NCBI GenBank assembly: GCA_014058105.1
Contig: JACGCM010001793.1
Coordinates: 1,426,001 to 1,490,000, forward strand
Length of the DNA: 64,000 nt
From: Kingdonia uniflora
Lineage: Eukaryota; Streptophyta; Magnoliopsida; Ranunculales; Circaeasteraceae
Reading direction: 5' to 3'
Part shown: positions 1 to 15,000 of the stretch, piece by piece
Layout: the number at the start of each line of letters is the position of its first letter
Numbering within the stretch: position 1 is the stretch's first letter
Made by a program: the position numbers and the translations under genes
Notes under the pieces: model-generated
Seen by the model: only the letters and a program-made list of their open reading frames with translations
Told to the model about the DNA's origin: nothing
Databases searched by the model: none

Positions 1-3000
1 AGCCTGAACATAGTATGGTTAAAAGTTTGATTTGTAGTAGTCGAAGATAGGTCAACTGAAGTAGAAGTATGATCTATTGAACTAGAAGTCTGAACTACTG
101 AAGTAAAAGTCTGAACTCGGTGAACTAAAAAGAGTGATCTGCCGAAGTAGAAGTCTAATCTGTCGTAGTAGAAGCTTAAACTTGGTGAAGTAAAAAGTGT
201 GATATGTCGAAGTAGAATTCTGATCTCTCAAATCCGAAGTCTGGTTTGTTGAAGTAGATATCTGAACTTGGTAAAGTGGAAAGTATGATCTGTCGAAGTA
301 GAAATCTAAACTATTACTAGGTGGAAGGAAAAGTGTGATCTGTCGGAATCAAAATCCGATCAATCAATGTAGAAGTCACATCGGTTGAAGTAAAAGTCAG
401 AACTTGCTGAAGTAAAAAGTATGATCTGTCGAAGTCGATGTCTGATATGTCGAAGTAAAAATCTGATCTTTCGAAGTTGACGTTTGAATTTGGTAAAGTG
501 AAAAGTGTGATCTATCGAATTGAAGTCAGATCTGCCGAAGTAGAAGTCAGAACTTGGCAAAATTAAAAGTTTGATCGGTCAAATTCAAAGTTAGATCTAA
601 CAAAGTTGAAGTCTGATTTAGGTAAAGTAAAAAGTATGATCTGTCGAAGTCGAAGTCGGATCTATTGAAGAAGAAATCTGAACTTGGTGAAGTAAAAATT
701 ATGATATGTCAAAGTCGAAGTCTGATCTGTCGAAGTTGAAGTCTGAGCTTGGTGAAGTGAAAAGTGAGATCTGTCAAAGTTGAAGTCTTATCTATCAAAG
801 TAGAAGCCTGATCTGTAGAAGTTGGTGTCTGAACTTGGTAAAGAAAAAAGGCTGATTTGTCGAAGTTGAAGTCTGATTTTGCAGAGTAGAAGTCTGAACT
901 TGGTAAAGTGAAAAGTATGATCTGTCGAATTCGAAGTCTGATCTGTCGATGTAAATGGCTGATCTGTTGAAGAAGAAGTCTAAACTTAGTAGAATAAAAT
1001 ATGTAATCTGTCAAAGTCGAAGTCTGATCTGTGAATGAACAAGTCTAATCTGTTGAAGTTGAAGTCGAAACTACTGAAGTAAAAGTCTGAACTTGGTGAA
1101 GTAAAAAGTGTGATCTTTCAAAGTGGAAGTCTGATCTATCAAAGTAGAAGTTTGATCTGATAAATTAGAAGTCTGAACTGTTGAAGTAGAAGTCTAAACT
1201 TGGTGAAGTATAAAGTATTATCTGTCTATGTAGAAAATTGATCTATCGAAGTAGAAATCTAAACTAGGTGAAGTGAAAAGTATGATTTTTCAAAGTTGAC
1301 GTTTGATATTTCTAACTTGAAGTCTGATCCGTCAATGTATAAGTCTGATAAGTTGAAGTAGAAGTCTGAACTTTTTAAGTGGAAGCTTGAACTTGGTAGA
1401 ATGAAAAGTATAATCTGTCGAAGTTGAAGCCTGATCAGTCGAAGCAAATGTCTGGTCAGTTGAAATAGAAGTCTTAATTTCGTGAAGTTAAAAGTGTGAT
1501 CTGTCGAAGTTGAAGTCTGAACTTGGTAAAGTAAAAAGTATGATCTGTCGAAGTCAATGTCTAATCTGTCAAAGTCAAAGTCTATTTTAATGAAGTCGAA
1601 GCCTGATCTTGGTGAGTAAAAGGTGTGATTTGTCGAAGTCGTAGTGTTATCTGTCGAAGAAGAAATCTGATCTCTTGAAGTAGAAGTCTGAATAGTTGAA
1701 GTAGATGTTTAAACTTTTTGAAGTAAAAAATTTATCTGTCAAAGTTGAAATCTGATCTTCCGAAGAATAAGTCTGAACTTGGTAAAGATAAATGTGAGAC
1801 TTTTCAAAGTCGAACTCTGATCTGTCGAAGAAGAAGTCTGAACATTGTAAAGTAAAAAGTGTGATCTGTCGCAGTCAAAGTTTGATCTGTCCAAGTATAA
1901 GTCTGATCTTTTGAAGTAGGTGTCTAAACTGATGAAGTAGAAGGATGAACTTGGTAGAAATTTTTTTTGTGATTTGACGAAGTTAAAGTCTGGTCAGTAG
2001 AGGTAGAAGTCTGATCAGTTGAAAAAGAAGTCTGAACTTCGTGAAGTAAAAAAAGTGATTTGTCGAAGTCGAAGTCTGATCTTGATAAAGTGAAGAAGTT
2101 TGATCTGTCAAAGTCGAAGTCTGATCTGTTGATGTAGAAGTCTGACCTATTAAAGTCGATGTTTGAAATTGGTAAAATAAAAAATATGATCAGTCGAAGT
2201 CAAATTCTGATATGTTAAAGTAAAATTCTAAACTAGGTAAAGTAAAAAGTGTGATCTATCGAAGTCAAAGTGCGATCTGTCGAAATAGAAGTCTGATTTT
2301 GGTAAAGTTGAAAGTATGATCTGTCGAAGTCGAAGTCAGATCTGTCGAAGTAGAAGTCTGATTTCTTGAGGTAAAGGCCTGAACTTAGTAAGGTAAAAAG
2401 TGTGATTTGTAGTAGTCGAAGACTGACAAGCTGAAGTCGTAGTATGATCTATGGAAGTAGAAGTCTGAATTACTGAAGTAAAAGTTGGAACTCGGTGTTG
2501 TAAAACGACTGATCTGTCGATGTAGAAGTCTAATCTGTCGTAGTAGAAGTTTAAACTTGGTGAAGTGAAAAGTGTGATTTGTCAAAGTCGAATTCTGATT
2601 TCTCGAAGTCGAAGTCTGGTCTTTTGAAGTAGATGTCTGAACTTGGCAAAGTGGAAAGTTTGATCTGTCGAAGTTGAATTCTGATCAATCGAAGTAGAAG
2701 TCTGAACTATTGAAGTAGAAGTCTAAACTTTGTGGAAGGAAAAGTATGATCTGTCGCATTCAAAATCTGATCAGTCGAAGTTGAAGAGTCTCATCGGTTG
2801 ATGTAAAAGTCAGAACTTTGTGAAGTAAAAAGTTTGATCTGTCGAAGTCGATGTCTGATATGTCGAAGTAAAAGTCTGTCCTTTTGATGTAGAAGTCTAA
2901 ATTTGGTAAATTAAAAAGTGTGATCTATCTAATTGAAACCTGATCTGTCGAAGTAGAAGTTAAAACATGACGAAATGAAAAGTTTGATCTGCTAAATTCG

Positions 3001-6000
3001 ATGTCAGATTTATCAAAGTTGAAGTCTGATTTTGGTAAAGTGAAAAGTATGATCTGTCGAAGTCGAAGTCGGATCTATAGAAGAAGAAATTTAAACTTGG
3101 TGATGTAAAAGTATGATATGTCAAAGCCGAAGTCTGATCTGTCGAAGTAGAAGTATGAGTTTGGTGAAGTATAAAGTGAGATCTGTCGAAGTCGAAGTCT
3201 GATCAATCAAAGTAGATGCTTGATCTGTAGAAGTTCACGTCTGAACCTGGTAAAATAAAAAAACTGATCTGTCGAAGTTGAAGTCTGATTTGTCAGAGTA
3301 GAAGTTTAAACTTAGTAAAGTGAAAAGTATGATCAGTCAAAGTCAAAGTCTAATCTGTCAAAGTAAATGGCTGATCTGTTGAAGTACAAGTCTGAACTTA
3401 GTGGAATGCAATATCTAAACTGTCAAAATTGAAGTCTGATTTGTCAATGTCGAAGTCTAAACTATTGAAGTTGTAGTTGAAGTCTGAACTACTGAAGTAG
3501 AAGTCTGAACTTGGTAAAGTAAAAAGTATGATCTTTCGAAGTGGAAGTCTGATCTATCAAAGTAGAAGTCTGATCTGATGAAGTAGATGCTTGAACTATT
3601 GAAGTTTAAGTCTGAATTTGGTGAAGCATAAAGTGTGATCTGTCTAAGTAGAAAACTGATCTATCGAAGTAGAAATCTGAAAATGGTGAAGTGAAAAGTA
3701 TGTTCTTTCGAAGCTGGCATCTGATCTGGCGAAGTAGAAGTCTGATCTGTTAAAGTTGAAGTCTGAACTTTTAAAGTTGAAGTCTTAACTTTGTGAAGTA
3801 AAAAGTGAGATCGGTCGAATTCAAGGACTGATCTGTCCTTGAAGAAGCCTGATCCATTGAATTTGAAGTCTGAACTGCTGAAGTAGATGTCAGAACTTTG
3901 AGAAGTAAAATGTGTGATCCGTCGAAGTCAATGTCTGATCTGTCGAAGTAAAAGTCTGATCTGTTGAAGTAGAAGTCCGTACTTAGAGGAATGAAATATG
4001 TAATCGATCAAAGTCGAAGTCTGATCTATCAATGTAGAAGTCTAATATGTTGAAGTTGAAGTCTGAACTATTAAAGTAGAAGTCTGAACTTGGCGAAGTA
4101 AAAATTATGATCTTTCGAAGTGGAAGTCTAATCTATCAAAGTAGAAGTCTGATCTGATGAAGTAACAGTCTGAACTGTTGAAGTTGAAGTCTAAACTTGG
4201 TAAAGATTAAAGTGCGATCTGGCTAAGTAGAAAACTGACCTATCAAAGTTAAAATCTAAACTTGGTAAAGTAAAAGGTATGATCTTTCGAAGTTGACGTC
4301 TAATCAGTCGAAGTAGAAGTCAGATCTGTTAAAGTTGAAGTATGATCTGTCGAACTTGGTGAAGTAAAAAGTGTAATCTTTCAAAGTGGAAGTCTCATCT
4401 ATAAAAGTAGAAGTCTGATCTGATGAAGTAGAAGTATGAACTGTTGATGCTGAATTCTAAATTTGGTGAAGTATAAATTGTGATCTGTCTAAATTTGGTG
4501 AAGTCTTAACTTGGTAAAGCGAAAAGTTTTATTTTTTGAAGTCAAAGTCTGATCTGTCGAAATATAAGTCTGATCTGTCAAAGTAGAAGTCTGAACATTT
4601 GAAGTAGAAGCCTGAACTTGGAAGAATGAAAAGTACGATATGTCGAAGTCGATGACTAATCAGTCGAAGCAGATGTCTGATCAGTTAAAGTAGAAGTCTG
4701 AATTTGTTGAAGTAAAAAGTGTGATCGGCCGAAGTCTAAGTCTGAACTTGGTAAAGTAAAAAGTTTTATCGGTCGAAGTCAAAGTCTAATCAGTCGATGT
4801 AAAAGTCTATTCTAATAAAGAACTATTCAGATCATGGAGAAGTAAAAGGTGTGATCTATCGAAGTCAAAGTGTGATTTGTCGAAGAAGAAATCTGATCTA
4901 TTGAAGTAGAAGTCTTAACAGTTGAAGTAGAAGTCAGAAATTTGGGAAGTAAAAAGTTTATCTGTCGACGTTGAAGTCTGATCTGTCAAAGAAGAAGTCA
5001 GAACTTGGTAAAGTTAATAGTGAGATTCTTCACAGTCGAAGTCTGATCTGTCAAAGAAGAAGTCTGAACTTGGTAAAGTAATAAGTGTGATCTATCGAAG
5101 TCGAAGAATAAGTCTGATCTGCTGTAGTAGAAGTCTGAACTATTGAAGTAGAAGTCAGAACTTGGTAAAATTAAAATTGCGATTTGACGAAGCCGAAGTT
5201 TGATCAGTGGATGTAGAAGTCTGATCAGTTGAAGTAGAAGTATGAACTTCGTGAAGTAAAAAGTGTGATTTATCGAAGTCAAAGTCTGCTCATGATAAAG
5301 TAAAAAGTTTGATCTCTCAAAGTCGATGTCTGATCTGTTGATGTAGAAGTCTGACCTATTGAAGTCGATGTTTGAACTTGGTGAAATAAAAAATATGATC
5401 AGTCGATGTCAAATTTTGATCTCTTGAAGTAGAATTCTTAACTTGGCAAAGTGAAAAATATGATCTATCAAAGTCGAAGTGCAATCTGTCGAATTTGAAG
5501 TCAGATTTTGGTAAAGTTAAAAGTATGATCTATCGAAGTCGAAGTCCGATCTGTAAAAGTAGAAGTCTGATCTGTCGAGATAGAAGCCTGAACTTAGTAA
5601 GGTGAAAAGTATGATTTGTAGTAGTCGAAGAGTGATCAGATCAAGTAGAAGTATGATCTGTCAAAGTAGTAGTCTGATCTATCATAGTAGAAGTTTAAAC
5701 TTGGTGAATTGAAAAGTGTGATCTGTCGAACTAGAATTCTTATCTGTCGAAGTCGAAGTCTGGTCTGTTGAAGTAGATGTCTGAACTTGGTAAAGTGGAA
5801 AGTGTGATCTGTCGATATCGAATTCTGATTTGTCGAAGTGAGAGTTTTAACTATTGAAGTAGAAGTCTGAACTTGGTCGAAGGAAAAGTGTGATCTGTCG
5901 CAATCAAAATCTGATCAGTCGAAGTAGAAGTCTCATCGGTTGAAGTAAAAGTCAAAACTTGGTGAAATGAAAATTGTGATCTGTCGAAGTTGATGTCTGA

Positions 6001-9000
6001 TATGTCGAAGTAAAAGTCTGATCTTTCTAAGTATAAGTCTGAATTTGGTAAAGCGAAAATTTTGATCTATCGAATGGAAGTCTGATCTGTCGAGTAGAAG
6101 TCAGAACTTGGCAAAGTAAAAAGTTTGATCGGTCAAATTCAAAGTCAGATCTATTTAAGTTGAAGTCTGATTTTGGTAAAGTGAAAAGTATGATCTTTCG
6201 AAGTCGAATTCGGATCTATTGAAGAAGAAGCCTAAACTTGGTGAAGTAAAAAGTGTGATATGTCAAAGTCGAAGTCTGATCTATCGAAGTAGAAGTATGA
6301 TTTGGCGAAGTAGAAGTCTGAGCTTGGTGAAGTAAAATGTGAGATCTGTCGAAGTTGAACTCTAATCTATCAAAGTAGAAGCATGATCTATAGAAGTTGA
6401 TGTCTGAACTTGGTAAAGTAAAAAGGCCGATCTGTCAAAGTTGAAATATGATGTGTTAGAGTAGAAGTCTGAACTTGGTAAAGTAAAAAGTATGATCAGT
6501 CGAAGTCAAAGTCAGATCTGTCGAATTAAATAGCTGATCTGTTGAAGTAGAAGTCTAAACATAGTGGAATGAGATATGTAATCTGTCAAAGTCGAAGTCT
6601 TATCTGTCAATGTATAAGTCAAATATGTTTAAGTTGAAGTCCAAACTACTGATGTAGAAGTCTGAACTTGGTGAGGCAAAACGTATGATCTTTCGAAGTG
6701 CAAGTCTGATATATCAAAGTAGAAGTCTAATCTGATGAAGTAGAAGTCTGAACTGTTGAAGTTGAAGTCTAAACTTTGTGATGAATAAAATTTGATCTGT
6801 CTAAGTAGAAAACTGATCTATCGAAATTGAAATCTGAACTTGGTGAAGTTAAAAGTATGGTCTTTCAAAGTTGACGTCTAATCTGTCTAAGTAGAAGTCT
6901 GATCTGTTGAAGTTGAAGTCAGAAATGATAAAGTTGAAGTCTGAACTTGGTAATGTTAAAAGTTAGACCGGTCGAATTCAAGGACTGATCTGTAATTGTT
7001 GAAGCCTGATCTGTTGAATTTGATGTCTGAACTACTGAAGGAGATGTCAGAACTTGGAGAAGTAAAATGTGTGATCTGCCAAAGTCAATGTCTGATCTGT
7101 CGAAGTTAAAGTCTGATCTGTTGAAGAAGAAGACTGAACTTAGTGGAATGAAATATGTAATTTATCAAAGTCAAAGTCTGATCAATTAATGTAGAAGTGT
7201 AACCTGTTAAAGTTGAAGTCTGAACTACTGAAGTAGAAGTCTGAACTTGGTGAAGTAAAAAGTGTAATATTTCGAGGTGGAAGTCTGAACTACTGAAGTA
7301 GAAGTCTGAACTTGGTGAAGTAAAAAGTGTAATCTTTCGAGGTGGAAGTCTAATCTATCAAAGTAGAAGTCTGATCTGATGAAGTAGAGGTCTGAATTGT
7401 TGAAGTTTAAGCCTAAACTTTGTGAAGTATAAAGTGTGATCTATCTAAGTTGAAAACTGATCTATCGAAGTAGAAATCTAAACTTGGAGAAGTGAAAAGT
7501 ATGGTCTTTCAAAGTTGACGTCTTATCTGTCTAAGTAGAAGTCCGATCTGTTAAAGTTAAAATCTTAATTGTTAAAGTTGAAGTCCGAACTTGGTGAAGT
7601 AAAAAGTGAGATCAGTCGAATTCAAGGACTGATCTGTCATTGAAGAAGCCTGATCTGCTGAATTTGAAGTCTGAACGGCTGGAGTTGATGTCGGAGCTGG
7701 GAAAATTAAAATACATGATTTGTCGAAGTCAATGTCTGAACTCTCAAAGTAGAAGCCTAAACTTGGTAAAGTGAATAGTGTGATTTGTCGAGGTCAAAGT
7801 TCAATCTATCGTAGTAAAAGTTTTAACTTGGTAAAGCGAAAAGTTTTATTTGATGAAGTCAAAGTCAGAACTGTCGGAGTATAAGTTTTGATATGTTGAA
7901 GTAGAAGTCTAAACTTTTGAAGTAGAAGCCGGATCTTGGTAGAATGAAAAGTATGATCTGTCGAAGTCAAAGCCTGATTAGTCGAAGAAGATGTCTGATC
8001 GGTTAAAGTAGAAGTCTGAATTTCATAAAGCAAAAAGTATGATATGTCGAAGTCAAAGTCTAAACTTGGTAAAGTAAAAAGTTTTTTCTTTCGAAGTAAA
8101 AATATAATTTGTCGAAGTGAAAGTCTATTCTAATAAAGTAGAAGTCTGATCTTGGAGAATTAAAGGGTATTATCTGTCGTAGTCGAAGTGTGATTTGGCG
8201 AAGAGGAAATCTTATCTCTTGAAGTATAAGTCTTAACAGTTGAAGTAGATGTCAGAACTTGGTAATATAAAAATTTTATTTGTTGAAGTTGAAGTCTGAT
8301 CTGTCGAAGAAGAAGTCTGAACTTGGTAAAGTTAATAGTGAGATTTTTTAAAGTCGAAGCCTGATCTGCCTAAGTAGAAGTCTGAACTTGCTAAAGTAAA
8401 AAGAGTGATCTGTCAAAGTCGTTGTTTGATCTGTAGTAATATAAGTCCGATCTGTTGAAGTAGAGGTCTGAACTGTTGAAGTAGAAGTCTAAACTTGGTA
8501 GAATGAAAATTGTGATTTGAGGAAGTTGATGTCTGATCTGTGGATGCTGAAGTCTGATCAGTTGAAGTTGAAGTTTGAACTTTGTGAAGTAAAAGGTATG
8601 ATTTGTCGAAGTCAAAATCTGATCTTGATAAAGTGAAAATTTTGATCTGTCAAAGTAGAAGTCTGATCTGTTGATGTAGAAATTTGTCCTATTGAAGTCG
8701 ATGTTTGAACTTGGTGAAATCAAAATTATGATCAGTCGAAGTCAAGTTCTGATCTGTTAAAGTATAATTTTGAACTTGGTAAAGTGAAAAGTCTAATCTA
8801 TCGAAGTCGAAGTGTGATCTGTCGAAATAGAAGTCTGATTTTGGTAAAGTTAAAAGTATGATCTGTCGAAGTCGAAGTCCGATCTGTTAAAGTTGAAGTC
8901 TGATCTGTCGAGGTAGAAGCCTGAACTTAGTAAGGTGTGAAGTGTGATTTGTAGTAGTCTAAGACTGATCAGCTGAAGTAGAAGTATGATCTATTGAAGT

Positions 9001-12000
9001 AAAAGTCAGAACTACTAAAGTAAAAGTCTGAACTCGATAAAGTAAAAAGAGTGATCTGTTGAAGTAGAAGTCGCATCTGTCGTAGTAGAAGTTTAAACTT
9101 AGTGAAGTGAAAAGTGCGATCTGTCAAAGTCAAACTCTAATCTGTTGAAGTCGAAATCTAGTCTGCTGATGTAGATGTATGAACTTGGTAAATTGGAAAG
9201 TGTGATCTGTCGAAGTAGAGTCTATACTATTGAAGTAGAAGTCTGAACTTTGTGGAAGGAAAAGTGTGATCTTTCGGAATCAAAATCTGATCAGTCAAAG
9301 TAGATGTCACATCGGTTGAAGTAAAAGTCAGAACTTGGTGAAGTGAAAAGTATGATCTGTCGAATTGAAGTCTGATCTGTCGAAGTATAAGTAAGAACTT
9401 GGCAAAGTCAAAAGTTTGATAGGTCAAATTTGATGTCAGATCTATCAAAGTTGAATTCTTATTTTGGTAAAGTGAAAAGTATGATCTGCCGAAGTCAAAG
9501 TCGGATCTATTGAAGAAGAAGTCTGAACTTGTTGAAGTAAAAAGTACGATATGTCAAAGTCGAAGTTTGATCTGTCGAAGTAGAAGTATGATCTGTCGAA
9601 GTTGAAGTCTAAGCTTGGTCAAGTGAAAAGTAAAATCTGTCGAAGTCAAAGTCTGATCTATCAAAGCAGATGCCTGATCTGTAGATGCTGATGTCTGAAC
9701 TTGGCAAAGTTAAAATGCTGATCAATCATAGATGTAGTCTGATATGTCAGAGTAGAAGTCTTAACTTGGTAAAGTGAATAGCATGATCAGTCGAAGTCGA
9801 TGTCTGATCTGTCGAAGTAAATGGTTGATCTGTTAAAGTAGAAATCAGAACTTAGTGGAATAAAATATGTAATATGTCAAAGTCAAAGTTTGATCTGTCA
9901 ATGTAGAAGTTTAATCTGCTGAAGTTGAATAATGAACTACTGAAGTAGAATTGTGAACATGGTGAAGTAAAAAGTATGATCTTTCAAAGTAGAAGTCTGA
10001 TCTACCAAAGTAGAATTCTGATCTGATGAAGAAGAAGTCTAAACTGTTGAAGTTGAAGTCTGAACTTGGTGAAGTATAAAGTGTGATCTGTCTAAGTAGA
10101 AAACTGATCTATCGAAGTAGAAATCTAAACTTGGTGAAGTGAAAAGTATGATCTTTCAAAGTTAACGTCTGACCTGTCGAAGTTCAAGTCTGATCTGCTG
10201 AAGCTGAAGTCTGAACTGCTAAAATAGAAGCCTAATCTGTTGAATTTGAAGTCTAAACTGTTGAAGTAGAAATAGAGACATGGAGAAGAAAAATGGGTGA
10301 TCTGTCGAAGTCAATGTCTGATCTGCCAATGTTGAAGCCTGAACTTGGTAAAGTGAGTTGTGTGATTTGTCGAAGTCAAAGTTTAATCTGTCGTAGTAGA
10401 AGTCTGAACTTGGTAAAGCAAAATGTTTAATTTTTTGAAGTCAAAGTCTAATCTGTCGAAGTATAAGTCTGATCTGTTGAAGTTGACATTTGAACTTTTG
10501 AAGTAGAATCCTGAACTTGGAAGAATGAAAAGTACGATTTGTCGAAATCGAAGCCTGATAAGTCGAAGTAGATGTCTGATCAGTTGAAGTAAAAGTCTAA
10601 ATTTTGTGAAGTAAAAAGTGTGATCTGTCAAAGTCAAAGTCTGAACTTGGGAAAGTAAAAAGTGTGATCTGTCGAAGTCAAAGTCTGATCTGTCGAACAT
10701 AGTCTGTTCAATTAAAGTAGAAGTCTGAACTTGGTGAAGTAAAAAGTATGTTTTGTTGATGTCAAAATATAATCTGTCGAAGTTGAAATCTGATCTCTTG
10801 AAGCAGAAGTCTTAGAAGTTGAAGTAGAAGTCTGAACTTGGTAAAGTAAAAAGTGTTATATGTCGAAGTTGAAGTTTGATCTATCGAAGGAGAAGTATGA
10901 ACTTGGTAAAGTGAATAGTAAGATTTGTAAATGTCGAAGTCTGATCTGTCGAAGTAAAAGTCAGAACTTGGTAAAGTAAAATGTATGATCTGTTGAAGTC
11001 GAAGTTTGATCTGTTGAAGTATAAGACTGATCTGTTGAAGTAGAAGTCTGAATTGTTGAAGTAGAAGGCTGAACTTGACAGAATAAAAATTAGGATTTGA
11101 GGAAGTCGATGTCTGATCAGTAGATGTAGATGCCCGATCAGTTGAAATTGAAGTTTGACTTCGATGTGTGATTTGTCAAAGTCGAAGTCTGATCTGTTAA
11201 TTTAGAAGTCTAACCTATTGATGTCGATGTGTGAACTTGGAAAAATGAAAAGAATGATCAGGCGAAGTCAAAATCTGTTCTGTTGAAGTAAAATTTTGAA
11301 CTTGGTAAAGTGAAAAGTGCGATCTATCGAAGTCGATGTGCGATCTGTCAAAATTGATGTCTAATTTTGGTAAAGTTGAAAGTATGATATGTCAAAGTCG
11401 AAGTCCGATCTGTCGAAGTAGAAGTCTGATCTGTTGAGGTATAAGCCTGAACTTAGTAAGGTGAAAAGTGTGATTTGTACTAGATGAAGACCGATCAGCT
11501 GAAGTTCAAGTATGATCTATTGAATTAGAAGTCTGAACTATTAAAATAAAAGTTTGAGCTTGGTGAAGTAAAAAGAGTGATCTGTCGATAAAGAAGTCTG
11601 ATCTATCGTAGTAGAAGTTTAACCTTTGTGAAGTTAAAAGTGTGATCTATCGAAGTCAAATTCTGATCTATTGAAGTCGAAATCTACAGTTAAAGTTGAT
11701 GTCCGTACTTGGTAAAGTGGAAAGTGTGATCTGTCGAAGTTAAATTCTGATCTATCGAAGTAGAAGACTGAACTATTGAAGTCGAAGTCTGAACATGGTG
11801 GAAGGAAAAGTGTGATATGTCACGATAAAAATCTGATCAGTCGAAGTAGAAGTCTGATCGGTTGAAGTAAAAGTCTGAACTTGGTTAAGCGAAAAGTGTG
11901 ATCTGTCGAAGTTGATGTCTGATATGTCGAAGTAAAAGCTTGATCTTTCGATGTAAAAGTCTAAATTTGGTAAAGTGAAAAGTGTGATCTATCGAATTGA

Positions 12001-15000
12001 AGTCAGATCTATCAAAGTAGAAGTCAGAACTTGGCAAAGTGAAAAGTTTGATCGATCAAATTCGAAGTCAGATCTATCAAAGTTGAAGTCTGATTTTGAA
12101 AAGTTTAAAGTATGATCTGTCGAAGTCGAAGTCGAATCTATTAAAGAAGAAGTCTGAACTTAGTAAAGTAAAAAGTGTGATATGTCAAAGTCGAAGTCTG
12201 ATCTGTCGAAGTAGAAGTATGAGCTTGGTGAAGTGAAAATTGAGATCCGTCGAAGTCGAATTCTGATCTATCAAAGTAGAAGCCAGATCTGTAGAAGTTG
12301 ATGTCTGAACTTGGTAACGTAAAAAGGCTGATCTGTCGAAGATGAAGTCTGATTTGTCAGAGTAGAAGTCTGAACTTGGTAAAGTTAAAAGTATGATTAG
12401 TTGAAGTCGAAGTCTTATCTGTTGAAGTAAATGGCTGATCTGTTAAAGTAGAAGTCTGAACTTTGTAGAATGAAATATGTAATCTGTTAAATTTGAAGTC
12501 TGATCTGTCAATGTAGAAGTCTAATCTGTTGAAGTTGAAGTCTGAACTGCTGAAGTAGAAGTCTGAACTTGGTGAAGTAAAAAGTATGATCTTTCGAAGT
12601 GGAACTCTGATCTATCCAAGTAGAAGTCTGATCTGATGAAGTAGAAGTCTGAACTGTTGAAGTTGAAGTTTAAACTTGGTGAAGTATAAAGTGTGATCTG
12701 TCTTAGTAGAAAACTGATCTATTGAAGTAGAAATCTAAACTTTGTGATGATAAAAGTATGATCTTTCAAAGTTGATGTCTGATCTGTCGAAGTTGAAGTC
12801 TGATCTGTTGAAGTTGAAGTCTAAACTGTTTAAGTTGAAGTCTGAACTTGGTGATGCTAAAAATGAGATCAGTCGAATTTAAGGACTGATCTGTGATTGT
12901 AAAAGCCTGATCTGTTGAATTTGAAATTTGAACTTCTGAAGTAAATGTCGAAACTTGGAGAAGTAAAATGTGTGATTTGTCGAAGTCAATGTCTGATCTG
13001 TTAAAGTAGAAGCCTAAACTTAGTAAAGTGAATAGTGAGATTTGTCAAAGTCAACGTTCAATCTGTTGTAGTAGAAGTCTAAACTTGGAAAAGCGAAAAG
13101 TTTTATTTTTTGAAGTCGAAGATTGATCTGTCAAAGTATAAGTCTGATCTGGTTAAGTAGACGTCTGAACTTTTGAAGTAGGAGCCTAAACTTCGTAGAA
13201 TGAAAAGTGTGATCTATCGATGTTGAAGCCTGATCAGTCGAAATAGATGTCTGATTTGTTGAAGTAGAAGTCTAATTTTCGTGAAGTAAAAAGTGTGATT
13301 TGTCGAAGTTGAAGTCTGAACTTGGTAAAGTAAAAAATTTTATCTGTCGAAGTCAAAGTCTAATCTGTCGATGTGAAAGTTAATTCTATCTAAGTAGAAG
13401 TCTGATATTGGTGAAGTAAAAGGTGTGATCTGTCGAAGTCAAAGTGTGATCTGTCGAAGGGGAAATCTGATCTCTTGATGTAGAAGTCTGAACAGTTGAA
13501 GTAGAAGTTTAAACTTGGTGAAGTAAATAGTATTATCTGTCGAAGTTGAAGTCTGATCTGTCGAAGAAGAAGTCTGAACTTGGTAAAGTTAATAGTGAGA
13601 TTTTTCAATGTCAAAGTCTGATCTGTCGAAATAGATGTCTGAACATGGTAAAGAAAAAAGTGTGATCTATCGAAGTCAAAGTTTGATCTGTCGAAGTAGA
13701 AAACTGATCTATCGAAGTAGAAATCTAAACTTGGTAAAGTAAAAAGTGTGATCTTTCAAAGTTGACGTTTGATATTTCTAACTTGAAGTCTGATCCGTCG
13801 ATGTATAAGTCTGATTTGTTGAAGTTGAAGTCTGAATTGTTGATGTGGAAGTCTGAACTTGGTAGAATGAAAATTGTGATTTGACGAAGTTGATGTCTGA
13901 TCAGTGGATGTAGAAGTCTGATCTGCTGAAGTAGAAGTCTGAACTTCGTGAAGTTAAAAGTGTGATTTGTCGAAGTCGAAGTCTGATCTTGATAATGTCA
14001 TTGGTTTAATCTGTCAAAGTCAAAGTTGGATCTGCAGATGTAGAAGTCTGACCTATTGAAGTCGATGTTTGAACATTGTAAAATCAAAAATATGATCAGT
14101 CAAAGTTAAATTTTGATCTGTCGAAATTGAATTCTGAACTTGGTAAAGAGAAAAGTTAGATCTATCGAAGTCGAAGTGCGACCTGTCGAAATTAAAATCT
14201 AATTTTAGTAAAGTTCAATGTATGATCCGTCGAAGTCAAAGTCCGATCTATCGATCTAGAAGTTTGATCTGTCGTGGTAACTTAGTAAGGTGAAAAGTGC
14301 AATTTGTAATTGTCGAAGACTGATCAGCTGAAGTAGAAATATGATCTATTAAAGTAGAAGTCTGAACTACTGAAGTAAATGTCTGAACTCGGTGAAGTTA
14401 AAAGAGTGATCTGTCGAAGCAAGAGTCTGACCTGTCGTAGTAGAAGTTTAAACTTGGTGAAGTTAAAAGTATGATCTGTCAAAGTCCAATTCTGATATGT
14501 CGAAGTCGAAGTCTGGTCTGTTGAAGTTGATGTTTAAGCTTGGTAAATTGGAAAGTGTGATCTGCCGAAGTCGAATTCTAATTTGTCGAAGTAGAAGTCT
14601 GAACTTGGTGGATGGAATATTATAAACTGTCGCCACCAAAATCTGATCAGTCAAAGTAGAAGTCTGATCGGTTGAAGTAAAAGTCAGAACTTGGTTAAGC
14701 GAAATGCGAGATAAGTCGAAGTCGATATCTGATATGTTGAAGTAAAAGTCTGATCTTTCAAAGTAGAAGTCGGAATTTGGTCAAGTAGAAAGTGTGATCT
14801 ATCGAATTGAAGTCTGATCTGTAGAGGTAGAAGATTGTTCATGGGAAAGTGAATAGTTTGATCGGTCAAATTCAAAGCCTAATTTATCAAAGTTGAATTA
14901 AGATCATGGAAAAGTGAAAAGTATAATTTGTCGAAGTCAAAGTCTGATCTATCGAAGATGAAGTCTGATCTTGGTGAACTAAAAAGTGTGATATGTCAAA

